Assembly: GCA_938048185.1 (NCBI GenBank) | Contig: CALIVT010000021.1 | Span: forward strand, 1-50,496 | From: an uncultured Arenicella sp. | GTDB lineage: Bacteria > Pseudomonadota > Gammaproteobacteria > Arenicellales > Arenicellaceae | Direction of reading: 5' to 3' | Length of the DNA stretch: 50,496 nt | In this document: positions 19,656-27,388 of the stretch, piece after piece | How the letters are laid out: every line of letters begins with the position of its first letter | Numbering within the stretch: position 1 is the first letter of the stretch | Notes under the pieces: model-generated | Databases searched by the model: none | What the model was told of the DNA's origin: nothing | Seen by the model: only the letters and a program-made list of their open reading frames with translations | Position numbers and translations under genes: made by a program

Positions 19656-19866
19656 TTTTCAAGTGGTTTTGCATAGCTAATTTCTCTGAATTTTTGATTC
19701 GACCTTGAACGTTTATTTCTAATAAATTATTATATAACTCAATGCTTTACAAATGAATTTTAAACTTCTGTTTTCACATTTTTTTACAAAGGTGAAGTAG
19801 GTTAATCACTCCGCGAAAGTAGGCTTAAATTACGTCTATTTATTAGTCGAAAATGACAAGGGCTTG

Positions 19867-20097
19867 ATGGAAGGCGTTACTCTGCGCGACTCCGATGCCG
19901 TCTCCAATCAAAGAATACACCTCGCTACAGATCGAGCATATTCGCGAGAAGGGTAAAGCTAGCCAGGAGATGTGTTCGCAGGATACGTTTGTAAACCAAC
20001 GCTACAGAAATGGGAGCAAGGACAGAAAAAGCCAAATGATCCATCCCTAAAGTTGCTTAACTTAGTTGCTGAAAAAGACTTAGAAGTACTGGCTTAG
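19867..20097 (+). pseudogene. Frameshifted HigA/XRE-type antitoxin gene remnant
   Basis: From 19895 a start reads PIKEYTSLQIEHIREKGKAS, the N-terminal half of a helix-turn-helix antitoxin. After a shift of frame, from 20002, the DNA reads LQKWEQGQKKPNDPSLKLL and on through NLVAEKDLEVLA to a stop at 20095-20097. That second piece is very typical of RelE/HigB-partner antitoxins ('VQKWEQG.K.PSG.SLKLLNLV'). The middle is scrambled, so no functional protein is made. No intact toxin gene is adjacent. Debris of this kind is common at island edges. Confidence 0.7.
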
Positions 20098-20121
20098 GTT
20101 AAGGAATTTCCAATCCAAATA

Positions 20122-20139
20122 AGTGTACCGCGGTACACT
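20122..20139. promoter_or_regulatory. Perfect 18-bp palindrome with an extra half-site
   Basis: AGTGTACCGCGGTACACT is a perfect inverted repeat, and four bases further on (20142-20150) comes CGGTACAGT, nearly the same half-site in direct orientation. It lies between the dead antitoxin gene and the tRNA fragment. It could be an old operator of the toxin-antitoxin or integrase unit, or a recombinase-binding site. The function is not determined by the sequence. Confidence 0.5.
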
Positions 20140-20270
20140 CACGGTACAGTGCTCAGTTTGCCTTAACTTTAATAAACTGCCCTAAATTACTGATATTACT
20201 AAGTAAGCTGTTATATTGAATTAGTGTTATAAGTCATTGATTATACTTAATTAATAGTCTCGGTCTCACT

Positions 20271-20325
20271 CTTAAAATCCGTCGGTGGCAACACCGTGCC
20301 GGTTCAAGTCCGGCCCCGGGCACCA
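20271..20325 (+). other. 3' fragment of tRNA-Leu(TAA), probable integration attachment site
   Basis: The sequence from the anticodon loop (CTTAAAATCC) to the terminal CCA matches a bacterial tRNA-Leu: variable arm CGGTGGCAACACCG, T-arm GCCGG-TTCAAGT-CCGGC, acceptor strand CCCGGGC and then ACCA at 20322-20325. The 5' half is absent: the bases upstream do not pair with the anticodon stem, and no GCCCGGG acceptor strand or D-arm is found nearby. Islands that integrate at tRNA genes copy exactly such a 3' part, so this is best read as one attachment site (attL or attR). The intact tRNA-Leu is not in the window. Confidence 0.8.
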
Positions 20326-20353
20326 TTTTATTTTATTACTCCGAATCTATAAT

Positions 20354-20374
20354 AATCAACGACCTATGTTGATT
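20354..20374 (+). terminator. Weak hairpin after the tRNA fragment
   Basis: AATCAAC (20354-20360) pairs with GTTGATT (20368-20374), followed by a short T run. It could act as the leftover terminator of the tRNA unit. The stem is short and AT-rich, so this is tentative. Confidence 0.25.
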
Positions 20375-20408
20375 TTAATGTTGGGTGTCCGCGTAAGATA
20401 GTACAACC

Positions 20409-20912
20409 TTGTCGGTAGACGAGATCAATACTTACGACTATGCGGGTGAACTTGTGTGCGACTTTAGTTTGAGCCACGCATCTGGGTTAAAAGTAAACGC
20501 GACATACGATGTTGATAGCGATACGATTACCTTCTCGCACAAAATTCGCCACCCCGAAATCATCGAGATTTTTGATGGTGACGAGTTAGCAGCCATATTT
20601 GACCCAGAAGCAGATAACGCAGGTTTGACACTGCGAGAGAGTGCAGTAGACAGTCGACGCTCTGAGTGGGTGTGTTCAAATTACACGCGCACCTTGTGTG
20701 AAGCGCAAGCGTATTACTACAATGAAGACCGCCGTGACCGTGGTATTTCGGCGTATGAAGACGAGTCCACGCCGTTCACTTATCATGAGTTGCAAGGCGA
20801 CTCAGACCATCATTCGATTTCCATTGAAGTTTGGGAAGATGGTGAGACTGAATTTTTTGCTGAAGTGACAATCTCGGCATCGTCGGTAGAGTCCTTTTTG
20901 CCAAACGGCTGA
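20409..20912 (+). CDS. Acidic protein of unknown function
   Basis: 167 residues, strongly acidic, beginning at a TTG (no ATG exists anywhere in the frame, and a stop at 20394 closes it upstream). The sequence is rich in Asp and Glu and mixes beta-type stretches (DYAGELVCDFSLSH, SISIEVWEDGETEFFAEVTIS). No signal peptide, membrane segment or known motif is seen. It could be a 5'-truncated gene whose first part was lost when the tRNA-side junction formed. The next gene starts 39 bases downstream on the same strand, so the two may be cotranscribed. Confidence 0.5.
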   Translation: MSVDEINTYDYAGELVCDFSLSHASGLKVNATYDVDSDTITFSHKIRHPEIIEIFDGDELAAIFDPEADNAGLTLRESAVDSRRSEWVCSNYTRTLCEAQAYYYNEDRRDRGISAYEDESTPFTYHELQGDSDHHSISIEVWEDGETEFFAEVTISASSVESFLPNG

Positions 20913-20951
20913 AAGGCATTTAATAGCCACACTATTTCAAGCGGTTAACAG

Positions 20952-21434
20952 ATGACCAAAGAAACCAGTAAAGGCAAAGGCCTAGCGGATAAGAACCCGA
21001 AATGGGAACGTGAGTCTGCGCAAATTCGCAAAGTTCAAATCAGTTTGGACTTCCCCGATGCGGCGGACATATTACTGCGCACACTCGCCGCACGTGAACA
21101 TAAAGCGCCCAGTTCGATGATTCGCGAAATAGTAGGCATGCCGTCCAGCCCACCCAAGCGCGCCCGTATTGGTGTATCGTTTAACGAACAAGAGTTGCTT
21201 GAACTCGGCGAGCGGTACGGAATTGACCCCAGCGACAAAGCAGAAATTCGGCGCAAACTCACCGACGAAGTTACCCGAGTTCTCAGCTCTACTGAACCAG
21301 AAGTTGAACAGGAAAACGCAGACTCAAAATCAGCTAAGCAAAAACAAGCGGTCTCAATTAAGGAACTGCAAACGGTATCCGACAGCATCCATGAACGGTT
21401 TCAACAAGCGTTAGCCAGCCGGGAAAATGATTAG
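20952..21434 (+). CDS. Small basic-acidic protein, possible ribbon-helix-helix DNA-binding protein
   Basis: 160 residues. The stretch IRKVQISLDFPDAADILLRT followed by a helix containing APSSMIREIVGM looks like a strand-helix-helix unit of the RHH type found in antitoxins and plasmid partition regulators. A second similar unit may follow (ARIGVSFNEQELLELGERYG). The C-terminal third is polar and probably coiled-coil. It follows the acidic protein at 20409 by 39 bases and may pair with it, which would fit a DNA-binding regulator plus an acidic partner, but no toxin family is recognised in either. The RHH call is by pattern only. Confidence 0.5.
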   Translation: MTKETSKGKGLADKNPKWERESAQIRKVQISLDFPDAADILLRTLAAREHKAPSSMIREIVGMPSSPPKRARIGVSFNEQELLELGERYGIDPSDKAEIRRKLTDEVTRVLSSTEPEVEQENADSKSAKQKQAVSIKELQTVSDSIHERFQQALASREND

Positions 21435-21585
21435 CTGTAAATGTTGTCGCTTTACTGATACCTTAAATTACGAGGTTCGGCAATATTTGATATTTTTGGA
21501 CATAAATAATTTGTTTGACAGAATATTAAGAATATCTCGGCACAATGCTGGATAACTAAACCGTTATGTTTGCACAGGATAGACC

Positions 21586-21972
21586 ATGATCAGATCTATA
21601 TATTTACTTGCTTTCTTAAACCTCCTCGTTACTACTAATGTGCTTTCTCAAACGTTAGATATCCCGTTTGAAACTGGCGATATAGTTGAGCAATTTCAAC
21701 ATTATGACTCAGAGAAAGAAAAACTAATAAATGGCTCGGCGAAGGGTCTAAAGGGAACAAAATGGAAAGTCATTGAAATAGCAGAAAACTATATTCGTCT
21801 AGAATTAGTGAAGGGTCTCTATAAGCCTTGGTGGGATCCAGATGTGGTTTACAAACCTGGAGAATATTCTGACGAACATTTCACCAGTGAAGCCTATTTA
21901 GAAAAATTTCCTAATGCGGGAAATATTGAGCAAATCATTCGAACTTATAGAAAAATAGACTCGGCCCAATGA
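21586..21972 (+). CDS. Small exported protein, possible integron-cassette gene
   Basis: 128 residues with a clear signal peptide (MIRSIYLLAFLNLLVTTNVLS, cleavage near 21). The mature part is about 107 residues, begins QTLDIPFETGDIVEQF, and is rich in Trp, Tyr and charged residues; no family recognised. AGGA lies 10 bases ahead of the ATG. The gene starts 23 bases after a GTTATGT heptamer (21563-21569) and is followed 15 bases after its stop by an attC-like element that ends in the same heptamer (22071-22077). That is the usual layout of an integron gene cassette. Base composition is AT-richer than in the core genes. Confidence 0.7.
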   Translation: MIRSIYLLAFLNLLVTTNVLSQTLDIPFETGDIVEQFQHYDSEKEKLINGSAKGLKGTKWKVIEIAENYIRLELVKGLYKPWWDPDVVYKPGEYSDEHFTSEAYLEKFPNAGNIEQIIRTYRKIDSAQ

Positions 21973-21987
21973 CCCAGAACAAGAGAA

Positions 21988-22077
21988 ACATAACGAGGCA
22001 CTAAAGTATGCTTCACCTTCAATTTCGGTTCAGCGGAGCGCGTATAAAACGCACGCGCCCTTGGTACGGCGTTATGT
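21988..22077 (+). mobile_element. attC-like site (integron cassette recombination site)
   Basis: Ninety bases bounded by ACATAAC and its exact complement GTTATGT, extended to 8 bp by G...C. Inside, the flanks remain partly complementary with mismatched spacer positions (GGCACTAAAG against CCCTTGGTACG), and the centre holds the inverted repeat GCGCGT...ACGCGC. Length, imperfect dyad and a right end reading GCGTTATGT agree with attC sites; the seventh-base rule GTTRRRY is broken at one position. No integron integrase is in the window. Confidence 0.5.
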
Positions 22078-22362
22078 TTATATAGACAGAAATTAAGTAA
22101 TGAATCGAGAAATAAAACGTCATAGTTTGATAGCTTTTCTTACTATTTTACGAGATGTGCTTTTTTGGAATAGTAATTAGTAGGCTTAAATGAAAAAGCA
22201 AGCAAGTGGACAACTTTCACCTATTCGTATTGACAAAATTGAACTCGCAACAGTCATTTTAGGTGGTTTTAAAAGAATATGAATCACACACAAATTCTCT
22301 CTACAGTGTTGGCGCATTCGTTCACTAATAATGTGATACCTACAACATATTGAGTAAGTAAT
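22078..22362. other. Intergenic, no secure gene
   Basis: AT-rich DNA. Two very short open frames are present, 22100-22180 (26 codons) and 22190-22282 (30 codons, MKKQASGQLSPIR...). Neither has a convincing ribosome-binding site or a recognisable product, so I do not annotate them as genes. Confidence 0.5.
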
Positions 22363-23748
22363 ATGGCTCGTATTTTTCCGCTCTTTTTTGTGGTCGCACT
22401 CATTCTTGTGCCGAGCACATCGACTGCACGGCTCAATCCCATAAAGCAAGAGTTGGCCTTATACGACTGTGGAAAAGGAAATGAAAAAGCGTGTTCGCTT
22501 GTTCGTTCCTCGATTCTTTTTACCGGTTATTTAGTCGGTACTGAGGAGCGTAAACTGACATTGCAATCAGAAGTAGGTTTAAAGCGCGCTGAGTGCGACA
22601 AGGGTAACGTCACAAGTTGTACAGACCTCGGGATAATATTGTTTAATCAACAGCCCAACGACAACGCAGAAGCTTACGCGCTTTTTAATGATGCTTGTGA
22701 CCTGGGTGACGGTTGGGCGTGTAATGTGTTAGGTGAGGTTAGCGATGTTGTAAAAACAAGCGCCGCAGAAAATTTCCACACTTACTATAATCAACTAAAC
22801 GAACTCTGCGTTAATGAAGACAATGCGGCCTGTGCCTCTCATGCGCGACTTAATGTGTTAATCCCCGATGCAGTACCAGAAAAATCTATTTGGTACGACC
22901 AACTTGTCAGTGCCTGTAGCCACAACGTAAGCCGTGCCTGTGTCAATTTATCTTATTTGATGAGTGATGATGGGAAAGAAGAGTACAAGAACTTTGATCT
23001 CGGTCGCTCGATTTTAGATAGATTTACTAGGCGGTCTTCATTTTCATATGCAAAAAAAGCCTGTGAACTAAGCAACCCCATGGGGTGCTGGAATCTCGCA
23101 TTGGCCTACAGTGACGGTCATGGCGTGAAGGCTGACGACAAATCAGCACAAGAATATTTTGTAAAAGCATGTGTTGGCGGCGTGTATATGGCGTGCAATG
23201 AAATTAACTACCAAGTTTACTGGCGTTGGACTGACTCAGACAAGGCGATAAACACCGCTTGTGAACAAGGTGATTTCACTGCATGTTTAATCTCTGAGCA
23301 GCGTCGTCATAAAGCCCTTGGAGAAAGTCTTAGCCAAACAGCCGTGAATAACCATTTGGAAAGTCTGGTGGAGATTTGCATTGATGGCTCTTGGCTTGCT
23401 TGCGCCAATGCTGCGGTGCTGTCTCGGCGTCAAGGTGATAGTTCAGCAGCCGAACGGTTTGCTCATGTTTCATGCAACCGAGAAATTAGCGAAGGGTGTT
23501 TTGTATTAGGTAATGTCTGGAAATTTGATAAACGCACCAAGGGGCATCACAGACAGGCCATCTATTATCTAGAGCGTGCCTGTGAGCTTGGCAGTAGAGG
23601 GGCCTGCAATAATCTGGGTGACTCATATCGTAAGGGGCTTGGTGTTAAACCAAATCTAATTCGAGCTCAAAGGTACTTTACTATTGCGTGTAATAGAAAA
23701 TTAAAGTTGGGGTGTAAAAATTTGGCAGCCGTTAAAAGTGGTGACTAA
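22363..23748 (+). CDS. Exported Sel1-like repeat protein rich in cysteine pairs
   Basis: 461 residues. A signal peptide (to about residue 22, ...PSTSTA) is followed by around ten helical repeats of the Sel1 type. The repeats carry paired cysteines about eight residues apart, as in 'ACELGSRGACNNLGDSYRKG' and 'ACELSNPMGCWNLALAYSDG', the pattern of the Helicobacter cysteine-rich Hcp proteins, in which each pair forms a disulphide. That implies a periplasmic or secreted protein made for the oxidising envelope. Such solenoids usually bind other proteins. The central repeats (about residues 90-200) are less regular. No operon partner: 122 bases separate it from the next gene. Confidence 0.85.
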   Translation: MARIFPLFFVVALILVPSTSTARLNPIKQELALYDCGKGNEKACSLVRSSILFTGYLVGTEERKLTLQSEVGLKRAECDKGNVTSCTDLGIILFNQQPNDNAEAYALFNDACDLGDGWACNVLGEVSDVVKTSAAENFHTYYNQLNELCVNEDNAACASHARLNVLIPDAVPEKSIWYDQLVSACSHNVSRACVNLSYLMSDDGKEEYKNFDLGRSILDRFTRRSSFSYAKKACELSNPMGCWNLALAYSDGHGVKADDKSAQEYFVKACVGGVYMACNEINYQVYWRWTDSDKAINTACEQGDFTACLISEQRRHKALGESLSQTAVNNHLESLVEICIDGSWLACANAAVLSRRQGDSSAAERFAHVSCNREISEGCFVLGNVWKFDKRTKGHHRQAIYYLERACELGSRGACNNLGDSYRKGLGVKPNLIRAQRYFTIACNRKLKLGCKNLAAVKSGD

Positions 23749-23870
23749 AGAGCAAGCGATAGTATTTATCGCCAATGTGATTAAATGATTGTTCATAGCA
23801 AACTGTGGCCGATGAGTAGATATAATTAGACTGCGCACATTGCCAAGCTATGAGAGTTTATTATTAGCCG

Positions 23871-24587
23871 ATGAGAACGAAGACGGTCATGAAAAAATTA
23901 TTATTCCCGAATGAGTTTGGTTTTGATTTGCCCGATGCCGTCGAAGTTCAAAAACTGCAAGCGCAATACAATTTTTCAGATCAATATGCTGACTTTCTTG
24001 TTAGACAAAATGGTTTTGAGTATTGGGCGTTTTATGGCCATCCAAATCGGCAAAATTTTATAGTGAGCGAGTTGGCTGAACAATCTGTTCGTACCCATGA
24101 AGCGCTTAAAGTACTGTGCAGTTGCAAAGACAATCAGCTACTAACTCACTTTATTAGAGACGAATACATAGACTATTTTTTCCCGATCGGGACAGACCCT
24201 AGTGGTAATATCTTTGTGGAAATTTTGCTTGGAAGCTACAAGGGCTATATTGGCTGTATCAATCATGAGTGCTACACACAGTCCGCTTCTGACTTCATTA
24301 AAGAAATAGGCCAACACTACGCGACTGCAGAACAACAGGAACTCGATGCTCTAAGAAGGGCTATGCCGTCTATTTTTATTGACCAGGGCAGACTCAAGGC
24401 ATTCGACAGCTTGAAACCCGAAGAAGTTTTAGAGTTTTTCGTGCTCTATGACTGGGACTTTTGTTCTCTAACATCCCGGTCATTCAGCTTTTTTATAAAC
24501 AATGTTATCGCTATCGAGAAGCCAGATGGCCACTTCTCACTGAGCCTTATTGACCAGTCTCTAAAGAGCAAAAGGGTATTCGAGTAG
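23871..24587 (+). CDS. SMI1/KNR4 (SUKH)-family protein, immunity-like
   Basis: 238 residues. The first ~145 match the SUKH pattern: a start with 'LP' and an acidic helix, then 'YNFSDQYADFLVRQNGFEYW' and a closing 'FFPIGTDPSGNIFVEILLGS' strand pair with 'GYIGCINHE'. SUKH proteins commonly neutralise nuclease and other polymorphic toxins. The last ~90 residues are an unassigned extension. No toxin gene stands beside it, so it is an orphan immunity-like gene, a frequent finding in accessory DNA. ATG at 23889 (MKKLLFPNEF) is an alternative start; neither has a strong ribosome-binding site. Confidence 0.7.
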   Translation: MRTKTVMKKLLFPNEFGFDLPDAVEVQKLQAQYNFSDQYADFLVRQNGFEYWAFYGHPNRQNFIVSELAEQSVRTHEALKVLCSCKDNQLLTHFIRDEYIDYFFPIGTDPSGNIFVEILLGSYKGYIGCINHECYTQSASDFIKEIGQHYATAEQQELDALRRAMPSIFIDQGRLKAFDSLKPEEVLEFFVLYDWDFCSLTSRSFSFFINNVIAIEKPDGHFSLSLIDQSLKSKRVFE

Positions 24588-24596
24588 GTCATGATC

Positions 24597-24669
24597 ACCT
24601 AACGCAACGAAGCAGGGCTATTCTAATTGTCAAAAGACCGCTTCGCAGCAGACCACCGCCCGTTGGCCT
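24597..24669 (+). other. Weak second attC-like element
   Basis: ACCTAAC, a perfect RYYYAAC heptamer, begins ten bases after the SUKH stop. CGAAGC...GCTTCG inverted repeats lie inside, and the right end reads GCCCGTTGGCC. The two end heptamers are not complementary, so this is weaker than the site at 21988. The remaining bases up to 24866 show nothing assignable. Confidence 0.2.
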
Positions 24670-24866
24670 TTACTTTTTAAAAAGGCAGAACCATACGAAG
24701 CGGTCATTCGAGTAAGAAAATTCGCTAAAATGTGTTAAAAACCGTGCTAAGCAATTTCAGTCCGCTCGAAAAGACAAAAAAAGCTCACGAATAAGATAAG
24801 TTATTTTTTTTACTAAGTTAGACTGAGATGCTTAGCTTAAAAGTAAAAAATCCTCTGGGGGGATTC

Positions 24867-25847
24867 ATGAAAAGGACGTTGATTCAATTTCACATAGTAA
24901 TTTTCTGTTTGATTTTTTATGCAGGCAAAGTCTGCGCCCAAAATGCTGTACCCGCCGTCATTAGCAATATTTCGGAAGGTCAGTTCTCCGCTGGTTATGT
25001 TTATTGGCAAGGCACAACAGTTGTTGATGCGCAGGTTGGTAAATGGGAAATAGGCCCATCACAGTTTAGTGCAAACAGCACTCTTTTGATTGAAGTTGAA
25101 GCAAACGACGGTGGAATAGCATATTTTGATTACGCTACAGAATCAGGTGATTTTGCCTCTTTTAACATCGATGTAATACCGCCAGCCCCTTTAACGCTAC
25201 AAAGGGTATTTTCTCAGACGCATTTCTTCGCTAGGCCTAGGTCAGCATTCCAAAGATTTAGCATAGATCTAACACCCTATAGACAACAGACTATTCTTTT
25301 AGTGTTCAATGCCTCTTACGGACAAGTCTCTGGAAATATAACCTTTGAAGCTAGAGCATCGATAGAAGATTTACAGTTGGCTACCTGTCAGGTTGCACCG
25401 CTAAAACCTCTTACTGATCCAGACGCAATTGCTTTTGAAAATGGCAACCGAGTAAACACCGACCCCGCGAACTTTAGTCTAAATACTGAATTAACCCGCT
25501 TAACGAATGCTGTAGCGAATGCTGGCGGTAATGGTACTCTCACATCGGCGTATAGACCCCCTACTTATCAATCGCATTTACGCGAGGTCTACACAAAACA
25601 AATGCTCTTAGCAAACCGCCGGGAGCCCGAGTGTGTAACGCTCAAAGCAGAGGTGCAAGCAGAGTTTAGTGGTACTAATGGGCATAACATAATCCAACGA
25701 CCCGCAAGACGATCAAATCATTCCCTAGGGAGATCATTTGACTATGCAATAACGGGCATCACTTCAGCACAAATAGATTCTCTTGCGAACGGTTGCGGAC
25801 TAACGCGGCCACTTCCTGTGCGAGATCGAGTACACTTTAGCGGATAA
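24867..25847 (+). CDS. Exported M15-type zinc peptidase (D-Ala-D-Ala carboxypeptidase-like)
   Basis: 326 residues from the ATG at 24867, which follows a strong GGGGGG ribosome-binding site; a start 13 codons earlier lacks one. A signal peptide ends near AGKVCAQ. An N-terminal beta domain of about 170 residues resembles a ligand-binding sandwich. The C-terminal ~120 residues carry the M15/VanY signature: TSAYRPP, then SNHSLGRSFDYA with the zinc His and Asp, and finally DRVHFSG with the last His. Expected substrate: peptidoglycan stem peptides. It ends 16 bases before another exported protein, probably cotranscribed. It could be an envelope-remodelling enzyme or a secreted effector. Confidence 0.75.
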   Translation: MKRTLIQFHIVIFCLIFYAGKVCAQNAVPAVISNISEGQFSAGYVYWQGTTVVDAQVGKWEIGPSQFSANSTLLIEVEANDGGIAYFDYATESGDFASFNIDVIPPAPLTLQRVFSQTHFFARPRSAFQRFSIDLTPYRQQTILLVFNASYGQVSGNITFEARASIEDLQLATCQVAPLKPLTDPDAIAFENGNRVNTDPANFSLNTELTRLTNAVANAGGNGTLTSAYRPPTYQSHLREVYTKQMLLANRREPECVTLKAEVQAEFSGTNGHNIIQRPARRSNHSLGRSFDYAITGITSAQIDSLANGCGLTRPLPVRDRVHFSG

Positions 25848-25863
25848 TTGAGGAATGAAAACA

Positions 25864-26454
25864 ATGAAAAATCAAATTAAATTTACGGTTCTGTTGATAG
25901 CCTCGTTATTTCTGGCAAACACATCATGCGCGTATGAGTCAGCACACGATGTCGAGGTTCTATATTGGTCAGAAGTCAAAAATGGCCAATACCATTATTA
26001 TTATAATGTCGTTAACAACTCCACGGAGGTGGACGTTGTAAATGTTGAAGTCGGCTATAAATATGATTACGAAGATGGCGAGCCACAGCTTTTTGCCCCT
26101 CGCGCAGATACCACCCATGTACCACTAGAGTTTATAGCGCCAAATGGTTGGGAAGGTAAAGTCTCTTACCTAGAGGAATCTTTATATTACTCATTAAATT
26201 GGACAACAACAGGTGAACAATTCGATATAAAAAAAGGTAAATCAAGTTTTCGCTTTGGTGTAGTTTTAAATAATCAACGAGACGATCATATAAATACCTT
26301 TTTCACAATTATCTTTGGGGACTCAACCGTAGCAACAGAGCAAATGGTTGCATCATCAGAGCCTCCACGAAATGTGATTTTAGCGCCGATCTATGATTTA
26401 TTACTCTCTAAAGGCATCAAACCAAACGTGATAGGTATGAGCAAAAGCAGTTAG
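25864..26454 (+). CDS. Exported protein of unknown function
   Basis: 196 residues from ATG 25864, which has GAGGA at a proper 9-base distance (an ATG at 25855 sits too close to it). A signal peptide ends at about ANTSCA; the Cys near the cleavage region could suggest a lipoprotein, but no clean lipobox is visible. The mature part is beta-rich and aromatic (YWSEVKNGQYHYYYNVVNNS), ending in a short helix. It follows the M15 peptidase by 16 bases and may be its partner or inhibitor. Family not recognised. Confidence 0.6.
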   Translation: MKNQIKFTVLLIASLFLANTSCAYESAHDVEVLYWSEVKNGQYHYYYNVVNNSTEVDVVNVEVGYKYDYEDGEPQLFAPRADTTHVPLEFIAPNGWEGKVSYLEESLYYSLNWTTTGEQFDIKKGKSSFRFGVVLNNQRDDHINTFFTIIFGDSTVATEQMVASSEPPRNVILAPIYDLLLSKGIKPNVIGMSKSS

Positions 26455-26465
26455 AGTCTATAAAT

Positions 26466-26483
26466 CCATTAAAATGGTTTTTT
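26466..26483 (+). terminator. Possible rho-independent terminator
   Basis: CCATT-AA-AATGG hairpin followed by six T residues, ten bases after the stop of the exported protein. The stem is short but the position and the T run fit the end of the peptidase operon. Confidence 0.4.
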
Positions 26484-26811
26484 GGCCTCTAGCTAGGAGT
26501 GATGCCCTGACGCACGCAATGAAGAAACTGAATTAGTCCGCGGCCATATATAGGGCGAATTAAAAAGAATAGAATGGGGAAATTTTCGTAAATCCCGAAA
26601 TAATGGAAGCTGGAAAACGGACGTAATGTAATCGATCGGCAGTAAAGAATTGGTGCGGCCACTTAAACCAATATGGCCGCAACTTTGACCCATTCGCGGT
26701 GACATGCTCAAATGGGGCTTCAAGACTCGGAGCGGCCATTCATACAATTAAGATGAGCCACGCCTTTCGCACCGACGAAGGTTGGTAAGGCCTAAGTTTG
26801 CCCTAAATAGC
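26484..26811. other. Intergenic with repeated GCGGCCA words
   Basis: No gene is supported. GCGGCCA occurs at 26540, 26655 and 26732, and its complement TGGCCGC at 26674; the middle pair forms a 7-bp stem with a 12-base loop. An open frame on the minus strand here has no family features and looks like chance. Confidence 0.5.
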
Positions 26812-27348
26812 TTAAAAACTGCCATTGACAGCTTGGCATATTTTTAGGCCGGCATTCACTGCTTGGTAGGAGGGTCGTGGTGGACGAACTTCAATGTCGA
26901 TCTCGCGCCGAAGCCACTTTAATTCTTGCAATTGGTCTAAAGATTTCGATAGAGCACGATCCGTGATCGAAAATAATTCTGACTTAATTTCAGTAAATCG
27001 TCTTGGCGCATGTATCACTGTGAGAACCGGAATTGTCCACGTTCGGCGCAGCAGTGCAAACTCTTTATCCTTGGGAACAATATCTACAATGTTGCCAGCA
27101 ACTTTTGCAATCTTCGCCCCTTCAAGGGTCAGCCGGTATTCAGGTCGTAGCGGATGGCCATGACCAGGGTTTCGTTCCAACAAACCAAGATTAACTAAAT
27201 GTCCCAAACTTTTGGCGAAAGCTGTACGGTTCGCTCCTGCTGAAGAAAGTAGTGGGGCCTGTCGCCCCGGTACCCCAGAATGCATCATAGCCAATATTTC
27301 CAACGACCAAGCGCGTGAGGTGATCTTGACAATAGTCTTAATGTCCAT
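26812..27348 (-). CDS. Tandem HxlR-type winged-helix regulator
   Basis: 178 residues containing two winged-helix units of the HxlR/MarR-like type in a row: the first about 1-85 ('AWSLEILAMMHSG... NRTAFAKSLGHLVNLGLLER'), the second about 92-170 ('TWTIPVLTVIHAPRRFTEIK... TDRALSKSLDQLQELKWLRR'). HxlR proteins are normally single units that work as dimers, so this one may be a built-in dimer. Its start codon lies inside an 18-bp palindrome, implying that it represses itself. Divergently transcribed from the VOC gene, which is its likely target. Confidence 0.8.
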   Translation of the reverse strand: MDIKTIVKITSRAWSLEILAMMHSGVPGRQAPLLSSAGANRTAFAKSLGHLVNLGLLERNPGHGHPLRPEYRLTLEGAKIAKVAGNIVDIVPKDKEFALLRRTWTIPVLTVIHAPRRFTEIKSELFSITDRALSKSLDQLQELKWLRREIDIEVRPPRPSYQAVNAGLKICQAVNGSF

Positions 27349-27365
27349 ATAGTATATATACTATA
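27348..27365. promoter_or_regulatory. Perfect 18-bp operator-like palindrome
   Basis: TATAGTATATATACTATA reads the same on both strands. It covers the first base of the regulator's ATG and lies 23 bases before the VOC start, so a protein bound here could block both directions. The bound factor is probably the adjacent double HxlR protein (inference). Confidence 0.65.
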
Positions 27366-27388
27366 CTTTATATACAAAGAGAAATCAT

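Noticed and set aside
20271-20325. Complete tRNA gene
   Set aside because: The 5' acceptor strand, D-arm and 5' anticodon strand are missing, so it cannot fold into a tRNA.
26493-26747. Minus-strand open frame downstream of the exported-protein gene
   Set aside because: It reads through the GCGGCCA repeats, has no clear start signal, and the translation has no protein-like pattern.
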